A stretch of DNA of 64,000 bases from Burkholderiales bacterium (GCA_023511995.1 JAIMAL010000011.1:1-64000), one strand, 5' to 3'; counted from the first letter of the stretch, positions 19,434-28,116 are shown. Notes: generated by a model from the letters alone, not told the origin. Translations and numbers: made by a program.

Positions 19434-21032
19434 CTATTTGCTGAATTTGTATTTGATCTTGTGGGTGCCGTCCGCTTCCACCCGGATCGTCTCCGTGTAG
19501 GGGGCGAAGGTCTGGTTGACGATCAGGATGCGATGTTCCCCGGCCGCGACCTTCAGCTCCCGCAGCGGCGGGCTGACCCCTTGGCGCACGCCGTCCACGA
19601 ACACCTCGCCCCAGGGACTGATGGCCAGAAGGAGGGTGGCCGTCCCCGCCGCGGGGCCCGCCTCGTGCTCCACCACCCGGCTTTCCGCGGTGGAGGTGAG
19701 GGCCACCGCCTTGGGCCGGGGCTCGCTTTTCTCGCGGCGGGCGGCGGTGGCCTCACCGGCGGGCTTGGTGGCCATTTTGCCGGCGGGCGGGGTGGGTTTG
19801 GCTTCCGTTTTCTCTTCGGCTTGTTTCTTTTCCTCTTGCGCTCCCGGCCGGGCGGCGGGCGCCTCGGGGCTAGCCGCGGGCGCCTCGGGGGTAGCCGAGG
19901 TGGGCGCGGCTTGTTCCGCCTTCGGGGATGAGGCTTCTGCCACGACGACGGGCGGTGCGGCGACCTGCGGCGGCGGGGCCGGCGCCTTGCGGCTGACAAT
20001 CAGCCCGATGAAGACGGCAAGCAGGAGGGGGATGCCCGCCAGCAGCGCCCAATGGGGCCAGCGCCGTCTGGCGGCAGCCGGTGCGGGGGGTGGGTTTTCC
20101 TCTTCCTCACTCAAGCGGGCGATGACCTGGGTTTTGTCACCCAGACTGTCGCGGGGCGTGCGGCGCCGCTCCAGGGGTGCCGCCGGGGCTGGGTTTTCCC
20201 CCGGCGCCGGCACCACCAGGGTCTTGTACTTGCGCAAATCCCGCGCCAGTTCCTTCGCCGTCTGGTAACGGGCATCCGGTTGCTTGGCCAGGGCCTTGAG
20301 GACGATGTAGTTGATGGAATCGGGGATGTTCTGGTTGAAGGCCTTGGGCGGGATGGGTTCCTCGTTGAGGATCTGGTACATGATGGCGCTGATGTTGTCG
20401 CCGACGAAGGGGGTCTTGCCGGTGAGCATTTCGTACAACACCACGCCGAGGGAAAAGATATCGGAACGTCCATCCACCGTCTGGCCCACCACCTGCTCGG
20501 GGGACATGTACTTGGGCGAACCCATGACCATGCCGGCCATGGTGCGGGAGGCGGAAGAGACCTGGGCGATGCCGAAGTCGGTGATCTTCACCATGCCGTT
20601 CTTCAGCACCATGATGTTGGCCGGCTTGATGTCCCGATGCACGATGCCATGCTCGTGGGCAAAGGCGAGGCCATCGCATACCTGGGCGGCAATGTGCACC
20701 ACCTTCTCGATGGGCAGGACCACACCGGAATCGAGAATCTCCCGCAGCTCCTTGCCCTGCAGGAATTCCATGGCCATGTAGGCCACGCCCTCCGCGCGGC
20801 CCACATCGTAGATGGTGACGATATTGGGATGATTGAGTTTGCCCGCGGACTGGACCTCCCGCTGGAACCGCTTTTCGAAGGTTTCCAGCTCATCCCGGGA
20901 CAGGTCCAGGTTGATGGTCTTGATCGCCACGGTGCGATCGATCAGAGGGTCCACGGCCTTGTAGACCACACCCATGGCCCCCTGGCCCAGCTCCTCGACG
21001 ATGACGTAACGACCCAGCTTCTCGATGACCAT
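19434..21032 (-). CDS. Transmembrane serine/threonine protein kinase with PEGA-like domain
   Basis: A 532-residue Hanks-type kinase. Residues 8-265 carry GQGAMG (16-21), the catalytic Lys (VAIKT, Lys38), HRDIKPAN (132-139), DFG (152-154) and SPE (177-179). A cytoplasmic linker (about 270-320) is followed by one transmembrane helix (about 327-347), a long Ala/Pro/Glu/Lys-rich stalk (350-460) and a PEGA-like domain (463-532: GEVFVDGVRQGVSPPL). The kinase therefore faces the cytoplasm and the PEGA end the periplasm. ATG 21032 gives the usual N-terminus; a TTG at 21104 is an alternative. It is flanked by two PP2C-FHA pairs on the opposite strand. Confidence 0.9.
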   Translation of the reverse strand: MVIEKLGRYVIVEELGQGAMGVVYKAVDPLIDRTVAIKTINLDLSRDELETFEKRFQREVQSAGKLNHPNIVTIYDVGRAEGVAYMAMEFLQGKELREILDSGVVLPIEKVVHIAAQVCDGLAFAHEHGIVHRDIKPANIMVLKNGMVKITDFGIAQVSSASRTMAGMVMGSPKYMSPEQVVGQTVDGRSDIFSLGVVLYEMLTGKTPFVGDNISAIMYQILNEEPIPPKAFNQNIPDSINYIVLKALAKQPDARYQTAKELARDLRKYKTLVVPAPGENPAPAAPLERRRTPRDSLGDKTQVIARLSEEEENPPPAPAAARRRWPHWALLAGIPLLLAVFIGLIVSRKAPAPPPQVAAPPVVVAEASSPKAEQAAPTSATPEAPAASPEAPAARPGAQEEKKQAEEKTEAKPTPPAGKMATKPAGEATAARREKSEPRPKAVALTSTAESRVVEHEAGPAAGTATLLLAISPWGEVFVDGVRQGVSPPLRELKVAAGEHRILIVNQTFAPYTETIRVEADGTHKIKYKFSK

Positions 21033-21075
21033 GGCGGAAATGTCTTCAGCCCGTGCGGCTTCCGTGAGGCACTCA

Positions 21076-21104
21076 ACGGTAGTTTTTAGGCCGGTCCCTG
21101 TCAA
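21076..21104 (-). promoter_or_regulatory. Candidate promoter of the kinase gene
   Basis: On the minus strand: consensus TTGACA (21104-21099), 17-base spacer, TACCGT (21081-21076). The -10 is weak (3 of 6). Transcription would begin about 35-40 bases before the ATG at 21032. Confidence 0.4.
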
Positions 21105-21336
21105 GGGAAAAGGGCGGGGGCCTCAAGTTTTGCGCCCGCGCGCCGTTAATCCCGGGCATTCGCCATGTGCTTGTCATGACAGGGAAAATGCCCCGGCCGC
21201 GGCCTTGCCGGGGCGCCATGCCATTAGCGTCAAAGTGAACAAAAAGTTAAGCCTGGCCCAACCGGCGGCGAAGTAATATGCTGTCGCAACAAATCGGAGG
21301 CAAGGGGGCGCGGCCCCCTGCCCAAGCAGGTGTTCC
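21105..21336. other. Divergent intergenic region, kinase / second phosphatase
   Basis: The full gap between the two start codons is 304 bases. It holds a GC-rich stem GCCCCGGC/GCCGGGGC (21190-21214) with no T-run, and a TAATAT box at 21274-21279 that may be the -10 of the second phosphatase gene (no clear -35). GGGGGCGCGGCCCCC at about 21303-21317 can also pair. Control of both directions from here is plausible. Confidence 0.4.
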
Positions 21337-22146
21337 ATGAAACTCAGTCATGCCTTGACCTTTGCCAGCCTGAGCGACGCCGGGCTGGTGCGCAATTTCA
21401 ACGAAGACAGTGTGGCCGTGGATGAGGACATGGGGCTTGTCATCGTCGCCGACGGCATGGGAGGCTACAAGGCGGGCGACGTGGCGGCCGGCATGGCCAC
21501 CCTCATCGTCACCAATGAGTTGAAGGGCAAGCTGGGGGACAAGGGGGCACGGGAGCCTGTCTCCACCGACGTGATCCGTGCCGCGGTCAACCGCGCCAAC
21601 CAGGCCATCTACCATGCGGCCCACAACCGGCCCCAGTTCCAGGGCATGGGCACGACCCTGGTCATGGCGCTGTTCCACGACGACATGGTGACCATCGCCC
21701 ATGCGGGGGATTCCCGCGCCTACCGCCTGCGGGAGGGGCGCCTGACGCAGTTGACGGTGGACCATTCCCTGCTGCAGGAACAGCTCGAGATGGGGCTCAT
21801 CAGCACCGAGGATGCGCGCGTATCCCACAACCGCAACCTGGTGACGCGCGCCCTCGGGGTGAACCAGAACATTGTCGTCGATGTGAAACAGGAACGGGCA
21901 CTGCCGGGGGATCTCTATCTCTTGTGCACGGACGGGCTCAACGACATGGTGGACGATGCGGACATCGAGCTTGCCATGGAAAGCCTCCAGGAAAACCTTC
22001 CGCTGCTTGTCAAACAACTGGTGATCATGGCCAACGACAACGGCGGCCATGACAACATCTCCGTGGCCGCGATCCGTGTGGATCGGCCCTTCCCCGCGCG
22101 GCGCGGGTTGTGGGCCCGGATTTTTCCCCGCTTGTGGAACCGGTGA
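21337..22146 (+). CDS. PP2C-type protein serine/threonine phosphatase (second copy)
   Basis: A 269-residue paralogue of 17437-18240 with all metal motifs: FNED (22-24), VADGMGG (Asp39), GMGTT, AGDSRAYRLREG, CTDGL and GGHDNISVA. It lacks the Met-rich N-terminal extension of the first copy and has a basic tail (FPARRGLWARIFPRLWNR) that could touch the membrane. The FHA gene follows 10 bases later. Retention of a complete active site in both copies argues for two working phosphatases. Confidence 0.9.
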   Translation: MKLSHALTFASLSDAGLVRNFNEDSVAVDEDMGLVIVADGMGGYKAGDVAAGMATLIVTNELKGKLGDKGAREPVSTDVIRAAVNRANQAIYHAAHNRPQFQGMGTTLVMALFHDDMVTIAHAGDSRAYRLREGRLTQLTVDHSLLQEQLEMGLISTEDARVSHNRNLVTRALGVNQNIVVDVKQERALPGDLYLLCTDGLNDMVDDADIELAMESLQENLPLLVKQLVIMANDNGGHDNISVAAIRVDRPFPARRGLWARIFPRLWNR

Positions 22147-22156
22147 GGCGATCGAT

Positions 22157-22852
22157 ATGGCGAAGCTGGTATTGAGCCTGAATGGCACGGTGCTGGGCAA
22201 CTACTTCCTGGAGAAGGATCGGTTCGTCATCGGGCGCCGCGCAAGCTGCGACATCCAGATCACCGATCAGGGGGTGAGCAAGGAACACGCCGTCATCCTG
22301 ACGGTGGGCAATGACCAGATTCTGGAAGACCTCAAGAGCACCAACGGCACCCTGGTCAACGGGCGCCGGGTAAGCCGCCATATCCTGCAGAACGGCGACG
22401 TGATCGAAGTGGGCCGCTACAAGATCAAGTACATCAACCAGAAGGCCCTGCCGGACATGGATTTCGACAAAACCCTCCTGATTCCCGCCTTCGACCGCAG
22501 CCGGCTGAAAGAGGTGGGGATCGATCTCGAGGCACAAACCGGTCTGCAGGTGGAGACCGCGGTGGCCACCGCGCGGGCGGTGAAGAGCGTCTTCCCCCTG
22601 GGGGCGGTGCGGCTGCTGTCGGGGGCGGAGGCGGGCAGGGAAATCGAGCTTTTGCGGCCCATCACGCCCTTCGGACGACCCGGCAACCGGGCCATCATTT
22701 CCCGCCGGCCCCACGGCTATTTCGTCACCCATGTGAGCGGCCGCCGGCTGCCGGTGGTCAACGGCCGCACTATCGGCAGCGAGCCCCATCCCCTGGACAA
22801 TCTCGATCAACTGGAGATTGACGGGGAAAAACTGCAGTTCTTCCTCAAGTAA
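22157..22852 (+). CDS. FHA-domain protein (second copy)
   Basis: A 231-residue paralogue of the FHA protein at 18249-19004. The first FHA domain has FVIGRRASCDIQI, SKEHAVIL and STNGTLVNG, all intact. The second, from about residue 150 (VRLLSGAEAGREIELLRPIT, ISRRP, VNGRTIG), lacks a clean phosphothreonine pocket. ATG 22157 was chosen over an in-frame codon upstream inside the phosphatase gene. Its last 8 bases overlap the 3' end of the convergent SDR gene. Confidence 0.86.
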   Translation: MAKLVLSLNGTVLGNYFLEKDRFVIGRRASCDIQITDQGVSKEHAVILTVGNDQILEDLKSTNGTLVNGRRVSRHILQNGDVIEVGRYKIKYINQKALPDMDFDKTLLIPAFDRSRLKEVGIDLEAQTGLQVETAVATARAVKSVFPLGAVRLLSGAEAGREIELLRPITPFGRPGNRAIISRRPHGYFVTHVSGRRLPVVNGRTIGSEPHPLDNLDQLEIDGEKLQFFLK

Positions 22853-23594
22853 GCGGCTGGGCGTCGAGGACGGTGCCACTCACGCCCCGGCTGTCCGGAC
22901 CCATGAGGTAGAGGTAGGCGGGCATGATCTCCTCGGGGCGGGGCAGAAGCGTGGGCAGCTCCCCCGGGTGGGTCCGGCGCCGCTGGGGGGATTGCACGGG
23001 GCCGGGCACCAGCGCGTTGATGCGCACCTGGGGCGTGATTTCCAGTTCCTGGGCCCAGGTCCTCACCAGCGCCTCCAGCGCCCATTTCGACACACCAAAT
23101 GCGCCCCAGTAGGCGCTGGGTTTGCGCCCGTGGGTTTCCGAAGTCATGACCACCGAAGCGTCTCTCGCTGCCTTGAGCAGGGGCAGGCAGGCGCGGGTCA
23201 GGGCAAAGGGGGCCACCAGATTGACGCGCAGGATGCCGAGCCACTGCGCCATGGTTTCCAGCTCCAGAGGCACCAGGGCGTCCAGACGGGAGGCATTGTG
23301 CAGAATGCCATCCAGGCGGCCGAGCTGTCCCTCGATGGCATCGGCCATACGCTGGAAATCCTCGTCCGTGGCCTTCTCCAGGTCGAGACTGAAAATCACC
23401 GGCTCCGGATGGCCGGCGTCGGCGATGAGGTCATAGGTTTCCTCCAGGCGCCTTTCGTCCCGGCCGAGGAGAATCACCGTGGCGCCGTAGGCGGCGAAGG
23501 TGCGGGCGGCGGTCTGGCCGATGCCCTGGCCGGCGCCGGTGACGAGGATGACCCGCTCCTTGAGCAGATCGGGCGGGGGATGATAGGCGATCAT
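22845..23594 (-). CDS. YciK-like short-chain dehydrogenase with altered active site
   Basis: A 249-residue SDR resembling E. coli YciK. The cofactor motif VTGAGQGIG (18-26), LGRDERRL, HNAS (99-102) and RVNLVAPF are intact. In a gap-free alignment to the SDR pattern, the catalytic Ser position is Glu153 (VVMTSETHG) and the catalytic Tyr is Phe166 (YWGAFGVSK); only Lys170 remains. The DNA reads GAA and TTT at these codons. It may bind NAD(P) without normal oxidoreductase chemistry. It starts 23 bases after hpnE, so it may share the hpn transcript. Confidence 0.82.
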   Translation of the reverse strand: MIAYHPPPDLLKERVILVTGAGQGIGQTAARTFAAYGATVILLGRDERRLEETYDLIADAGHPEPVIFSLDLEKATDEDFQRMADAIEGQLGRLDGILHNASRLDALVPLELETMAQWLGILRVNLVAPFALTRACLPLLKAARDASVVMTSETHGRKPSAYWGAFGVSKWALEALVRTWAQELEITPQVRINALVPGPVQSPQRRRTHPGELPTLLPRPEEIMPAYLYLMGPDSRGVSGTVLDAQPLT

Positions 23595-23617
23595 GGGATT
23601 TGCCCGGCGTGGGGGGA

Positions 23618-24922
23618 TCAACGGCGTCCGAGGATGTGGCGCGCGCATTGTACCCCACTTCGCACCGCGCCTTCGATGGTGGCGGGATAGTCCCGTTCCC
23701 CTTCTGCCGCGGCGACGTAATCGCCCGCCAGCAACAAGCCGGGCAGCGGGGTCTGACTGCCGGGGCGCGAAAGGCCCGGGGTGCAGGAGAAGGTGGCCTG
23801 TTTTTCGCCGATCACCCCCGTCCATTCCGGCTGGGGCAATCCCAGCTGTTCCGTGAGCTGCCGGGCCACGGTCTGGGCCAGGCGGGCGTGATCCCAGGTG
23901 TCGTGGGGGCCTTCTGCGCTGATGACCACGGCAAGGAGGCCCGCCTCGCCGGTGAGGGACTGCCGGTCGAACACCCACTGCCCGGGCCCTCGCGCCAGCC
24001 CCAGCATCGGCGCCGGCAGGCGCAGGCGCGCCCCATAGCGGAGATAGACGGTGTGGATGGGCTGCGGCGCGAGCCCCGAGATTTCCCGCGCCACCGCTTC
24101 CATCCCTGGCAGGGGCGAAAGGAGCCTCGCCGCGGCCTTGGGGGGCAGCGCGCAAATCACCTGGGGGAAGGTTGCACTGCCTTGCCGGGTTTCCACGCGC
24201 CACCCCCCTTCCGTCCTGGCGAGGGACTCCACCCGTTCCCCCAGGAGGAGGCTTCCGCCCCGGCGCAGCAGATAGGCGGCGGCGGGCTGGGGAAATAGGG
24301 CCGAGAGGTTCACCCGGGGCAGCAGCAGGTCGCTGTCAGCCCGGCTACGGGCGAGGGCGTCGTGGAGGACGTTGACGAAGACCTGCGCCGAAGCGATTTC
24401 CGGCGGCGTGTTGAGGGCGGCGAGACACAGGGGATGCCAGAGGAAGCGGGCAAGGCGTTCGGTCTGCCGCCGCGCGGCGAGGAAGTGGGCAACGCTCGTG
24501 TCTTCGTCGAGCTGAAAGCGGTGGCGCCGCAGGGATGCAAAGAGCCGCAGGGCCGCCAGCCGGTCCCGCCAGCCCAGTCCCTGGGCACGCAGAAGCGCCG
24601 CGGCGAGGTGCCAGGGGGCGGGCAGTCGCGGGGCGGCGAGCCTCACGCCCGGCTCCACCCGCAGGGTCAGGGGTAGACGCAGGAGGCACTCCCGCCAGCG
24701 GGGGTTGACCCGCGCCATGAGCGCCAAGGTCTGCCGGTAGGCGCCCAAAAGGATATGTTGGCCGTTGTCCAGGGCGATGCCCCGCAGCTTCACTGCGCGG
24801 GCACGCCCGCCGGGCTGGGGGGCGCTTTCGAAGACGGTCACCGTCATTCCGTGGTGCGCCAGTTCCACCGCTGCGGCCAGTCCCGCCCAGCCGGCGCCGA
24901 GCACAGCCACGGCGCCTTTCAT
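23618..24922 (-). CDS. hpnE: Hydroxysqualene dehydroxylase HpnE
   Basis: A 434-residue FAD-dependent amine-oxidase-like protein. The dinucleotide-binding motif AVLGAGWAGLAAAVELAHHG is at the N-terminus, followed by GGRARAV and LDNGQHILLGAY. It reduces hydroxysqualene to squalene as the third step of the HpnCDE route. Its start overlaps the hpnD stop by 4 bases (ATGA), which fixes the operon order hpnC-hpnD-hpnE. Confidence 0.92.
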   Translation of the reverse strand: MKGAVAVLGAGWAGLAAAVELAHHGMTVTVFESAPQPGGRARAVKLRGIALDNGQHILLGAYRQTLALMARVNPRWRECLLRLPLTLRVEPGVRLAAPRLPAPWHLAAALLRAQGLGWRDRLAALRLFASLRRHRFQLDEDTSVAHFLAARRQTERLARFLWHPLCLAALNTPPEIASAQVFVNVLHDALARSRADSDLLLPRVNLSALFPQPAAAYLLRRGGSLLLGERVESLARTEGGWRVETRQGSATFPQVICALPPKAAARLLSPLPGMEAVAREISGLAPQPIHTVYLRYGARLRLPAPMLGLARGPGQWVFDRQSLTGEAGLLAVVISAEGPHDTWDHARLAQTVARQLTEQLGLPQPEWTGVIGEKQATFSCTPGLSRPGSQTPLPGLLLAGDYVAAAEGERDYPATIEGAVRSGVQCARHILGRR

Positions 24923-25752
24923 GGGCTCACCCAGGTTTTCCAGGCGATCCAGAACTTGCGCAGGGGGGTGAGGGCGGTGCGGCGATCGAGGACCCGGAAA
25001 CCGTCGCGTTCGATCTCGGTGAGCAGGGCCTGGTAGATGGCGGCCATGATGAGGCCGGGGCGCTGGTTGCGACGGTCCGCCGCGGGCAGTTGGGCAAAAG
25101 CCCGGGCATAGGTGGCGCGGGCACGCGCCACCTGGAAGGCCATGAGTTCCCGGAAGGCGGCCGTGTAGCGGCCGGCGAGGATGTCCTCCTCCCCCACGCC
25201 AAAACGGTGCAAGTCCTCCAGGGGCAGATAGATGCGGTTGCGACGGGCATCCTCCCCCACGTCCCGGATGATGTTGGTGAGCTGGAAGGCAAGCCCCAGA
25301 TCGTGGGCGTACCTGAGGGTGCGCCGGTCGCTGTGACCAAACAGGGTGGCGGCGAGCTGGCCCACCACCGAAGCCACCCGGTAGCAGTAAAGCTCGAGGG
25401 TGCGGAAGTCCGGGTAGCGGTTGAAGGTGAGGTCCATTTCCATGCCATCCACGATTTCCTCCAACTGTTCCCGGGGCAAATCGTGGCGCGCCACCACGGG
25501 GGCGAGTGCCCGGCTCACCGGGTGTTGCGGCACGCCGTTGTAGAGGCGATCAAGCTCGGTGCGCCACCAGGCGAGCTTGGCCCGGGCCACTTCGGTTTCC
25601 CGGCACTCGTCCACGCAATCGTCTACCTCGCGGCAGAAGGCGTAGAGGGCGGTGATCGCCTCCCGTTTGTCCCGGGGCAGAAAGAGGAAGCTGTAATAGA
25701 AACTGGAACCGCTGCGGGCGGCCTTGTCCTGACAGTACTGGGTGGGGGTCAT
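24919..25752 (-). CDS. hpnD: Presqualene diphosphate synthase HpnD
   Basis: A 277-residue squalene/phytoene synthase family enzyme that joins two farnesyl diphosphates into presqualene diphosphate. Both aspartate-rich motifs are present: DDCVDE (first) and NIIRDVGEDARRNR (second), with the typical YYSFLFLPRDKREAITALYAF start. ATG 25752 lies 7 bases after the hpnC stop. No phytoene desaturase gene is near, which favours a squalene over a carotenoid role. Confidence 0.93.
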   Translation of the reverse strand: MTPTQYCQDKAARSGSSFYYSFLFLPRDKREAITALYAFCREVDDCVDECRETEVARAKLAWWRTELDRLYNGVPQHPVSRALAPVVARHDLPREQLEEIVDGMEMDLTFNRYPDFRTLELYCYRVASVVGQLAATLFGHSDRRTLRYAHDLGLAFQLTNIIRDVGEDARRNRIYLPLEDLHRFGVGEEDILAGRYTAAFRELMAFQVARARATYARAFAQLPAADRRNQRPGLIMAAIYQALLTEIERDGFRVLDRRTALTPLRKFWIAWKTWVSP

Positions 25753-25759
25753 GGCGGCT

Positions 25760-26578
25760 TCATCGTGCCCGCAGGGCGCGCCAGAACATGTGGATCCAGT
25801 CGACGGGCTCGAGGCGGGGGCGGTGGTGGAAGACGTCGCCCTGTACCCCATGGATTTTGCGCAGGATGGTTTCCCCGCCGGCGATGATGAGGCGCAGCTC
25901 TAGCCCCAGCCGGCCCGGGAGACGTCTGGCCAGGGGCGCGCCCGCCTGCAGCAGCTTGCGCGCACGCTCGATCTGGAAGCGCATGAAAGGCCACCAGCTG
26001 CCGCCTGCATCCCGCTGCGCGATCTGCGTTTCGCTGACACCGAAGCGGGCAAGCTCGTCCTGGGGCAGATAGAGCCGGCCACGCCGGTAATCGATGGCCA
26101 CGTCCTGGAGAAAATTGATGAGCTGCAGGGCGGCGCAGAGGGCGTCCGAGTAGGCCTGCGCGCGCCGGTCGTTTTCCCCGTAGAGGGCGAGCAGCAGGCG
26201 GCCCACTGGGTTGGCGGAGCGGCGGCAGTATTCCATCACCTCGCCGAAGTGGGCATAGCGGGTTTTCACCACATCCTGGCGAAAAGCGTTAAGCAGGGCG
26301 TAAAAGGGTTCCAGGGGCAGGTTGTGCCGGCTGATGGTTTCGGCCAGCGCCACGAACAGCGGGGTGGTGGGGGTTTTGCCGGCCGCGATGTGGTTGAGCT
26401 CGGCTCGGAACGCTTCCAGACGGGCAAGACGCACCTCCGGCGGCGCCTCCCCCTCATCGGCAATGTCGTCCGCCTGGCGGGCAAAGGCGTAGATGCGGCG
26501 CACCGGCTCCCGCCACCGCCGCGGCAGAATGACGGAGGCGACGGGAAAATTCTCGTAATGGTCTACGCCGTTCAACAT
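25760..26578 (-). CDS. hpnC: Hydroxysqualene synthase HpnC
   Basis: A 272-residue squalene/phytoene synthase family enzyme that turns presqualene diphosphate into hydroxysqualene. Motifs: DDIADEGE (first) and NFLQDVAIDYRRGRLYLPQDEL (second). ATG 26578 (MLNGVDHYENFPVASVILP) matches the usual HpnC start; an in-frame start 13 codons upstream is possible. It is the first gene of hpnCDE and is divergent from tRNA-Leu. No squalene-hopene cyclase is in the window, so whether the end product is hopanoid, squalene or sterol cannot be said. Confidence 0.9.
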   Translation of the reverse strand: MLNGVDHYENFPVASVILPRRWREPVRRIYAFARQADDIADEGEAPPEVRLARLEAFRAELNHIAAGKTPTTPLFVALAETISRHNLPLEPFYALLNAFRQDVVKTRYAHFGEVMEYCRRSANPVGRLLLALYGENDRRAQAYSDALCAALQLINFLQDVAIDYRRGRLYLPQDELARFGVSETQIAQRDAGGSWWPFMRFQIERARKLLQAGAPLARRLPGRLGLELRLIIAGGETILRKIHGVQGDVFHHRPRLEPVDWIHMFWRALRAR

Positions 26579-26615
26579 GGAGGAGGGCGAGGATGGGCCG
26601 GCCGCGGCACCAGGC

Positions 26616-26644
26616 ATGACATGGGAGGGGTAAAGGGCTAAAAT
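26616..26644 (+). promoter_or_regulatory. Candidate promoter of tRNA-Leu
   Basis: ATGACA (26616-26621), 17-base spacer, TAAAAT (26639-26644). The tRNA begins 13 bases after the -10. Confidence 0.55.
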
Positions 26645-26656
26645 ATACCATTTTTC

Positions 26657-26741
26657 GCGAAAGTGGCGGAATTGGTAGACGCACTGGACTTAGGATCCAG
26701 CGCCGCAAGGCGTGCGAGTTCGAATCTCGCCTTTCGCACCA
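26657..26741 (+). tRNA. tRNA-Leu (anticodon TAG)
   Basis: 85-nt class II tRNA: acceptor GCGAAAG/CTTTCGC, anticodon stem CTGGA/TCCAG with loop CTTAGGA (anticodon TAG), a long variable arm (CGCCGCAAGGCG), T arm GCGAG/CTCGC, and an encoded ACCA end. Confidence 0.96.
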
Positions 26742-26797
26742 TCGTCGAGGCCACTGGTCTCGTTCCGCCGAACCAAACGTACTCTCAGGGAATCAAC

Positions 26798-28099
26798 ATG
26801 CAAGCAACCGTGGAAAACATTGGCTCGCTTACGCGGCGTATTCGCATCACCGTGCCCCGCACCGAGATCGACAGCGAGGTGGAGTCCCGCCTCAAGCGGC
26901 TGGCGAAAACGGTCAAGGTGCACGGCTTCCGGCCGGGCAAGGTGCCGCTGAAGATCGTCGCGCAGCAGTATGGTGGCGAGGTGCGGCGGGAGGTGATCGG
27001 CGAGACCATGGAGCGCAGCATCGCCGAAGCGCTGCGGGAGCAGCAGTTGCGGGTGGCGGGTTACCCCCGCCTGGAAACCGTCTCCGAAGGGGGCGGTGAC
27101 ACCCTCGAATTCAGCGCCACCTTCGAGGTCTATCCGGAAGTGAAGCTGGGCGATCTGGCCGGCGTCACCATCGAACGCCCGCAGGTGGAAGTGACGGAAG
27201 CGGACGTTAACAAGACCATCGAAATTCTGCGCAAACAACGCATCACCTACGTGCCCGTGGAACGGCCCGCCCAGGCCGGGGACCGCGTGGAGCTGGATTA
27301 CCGCGGCACCATTGACGGCCAAGCCTTCGCCGGCGGGGAGGGCAAGGACTATGCCCTCATCCTGGGTGATGGGCGCACGCTCAAAGATTTTGAGGAAGCG
27401 ATCATCGGCATGAAGGCGGGGGAGACGAAATCGGTGCAGGTGACCTTCCCCGAGGACTATCACGGCCGGGAAGTGGCTGGCAAAACGGCCACCTTCGAAA
27501 TCTCTGTCAAGCGTGTGCTGGAACCGAAACTGCCGGAGGTCGATGCAGAATTCGCCCGCTCCCTGGGGGTCGAAGACGGCGATCTTGCAAAGATGCGCGC
27601 GGAGATTCGCGCCAACGTGGAACGCGAGGCGAGAAAGCGGATCGAAACCAGAATCAAGGAACAGGTCATGCAGGCACTGGTTGACACCACGCCCGTGGAA
27701 CTGCCCCAGGCCCTGGTGCAGATCGAAAGCGAGCGCCTGCAAAGCCATGCCCGCGAGGACCTGCGCCGGCGTGGTGTCAAGGAAGTCAACCTGCCCCCGG
27801 AGATGTTCCGCGAAGCGGCGGAAAGGCGGGTCAAGCTGGGGCTGATCCTGGCGGAGCTGGTGAAGGCGCACGGTCTGCATGCCACCCCCGAGCAGGTGAA
27901 GGCGGTGGTGGAGGATTTCGCCCAGGCCTATGAGCATCCGGAAGAGATCGTGCGCTGGTATTACGCCGATCCCAACCGTCTGGCGGAAGCGGAATCCTTG
28001 GCGCTGGAACAGAATGTGGTAAATTGGGTCCTCGGCGTGGCCAAGGTCACCGACAAGCCCATTACCTTCGACGAACTGATGGGTATTGCCAACAAATGA
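26798..28099 (+). CDS. tig: Trigger factor (ribosome-associated chaperone)
   Basis: A 433-residue peptidyl-prolyl isomerase/chaperone that meets nascent chains at the exit tunnel. The N-terminal ribosome-binding domain has the signature GFRPGKVP; an FKBP-type PPIase domain is in the middle ([19 protein letters not shown]) and a helical C-terminal domain follows. ATG 26798 with CAGGGAA upstream gives [14 protein letters not shown]. It is 56 bases after tRNA-Leu and heads the classic tig-clpP-clpX-lon order. Confidence 0.96.
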   Translation: MQATVENIGSLTRRIRITVPRTEIDSEVESRLKRLAKTVKVHGFRPGKVPLKIVAQQYGGEVRREVIGETMERSIAEALREQQLRVAGYPRLETVSEGGGDTLEFSATFEVYPEVKLGDLAGVTIERPQVEVTEADVNKTIEILRKQRITYVPVERPAQAGDRVELDYRGTIDGQAFAGGEGKDYALILGDGRTLKDFEEAIIGMKAGETKSVQVTFPEDYHGREVAGKTATFEISVKRVLEPKLPEVDAEFARSLGVEDGDLAKMRAEIRANVEREARKRIETRIKEQVMQALVDTTPVELPQALVQIESERLQSHAREDLRRRGVKEVNLPPEMFREAAERRVKLGLILAELVKAHGLHATPEQVKAVVEDFAQAYEHPEEIVRWYYADPNRLAEAESLALEQNVVNWVLGVAKVTDKPITFDELMGIANK

Positions 28100-28116
28100 G
28101 GAACGGGTATCCGGAC

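Noticed and set aside
17437-22852. Type VI secretion locus suggested by kinase, phosphatase, FHA and TssQ-like genes.
   Set aside because: No TssB/C, ClpV, VgrG, Hcp or baseplate gene is present; neighbours are radA and hpn genes. Kept as a signalling island only.
22845-24203. Longer SDR gene reaching back through hpnE.
   Set aside because: The extension is Arg/Pro/Gly-rich and out of frame with hpnE; the natural SDR start at 23594 gives the standard YciK N-terminus.
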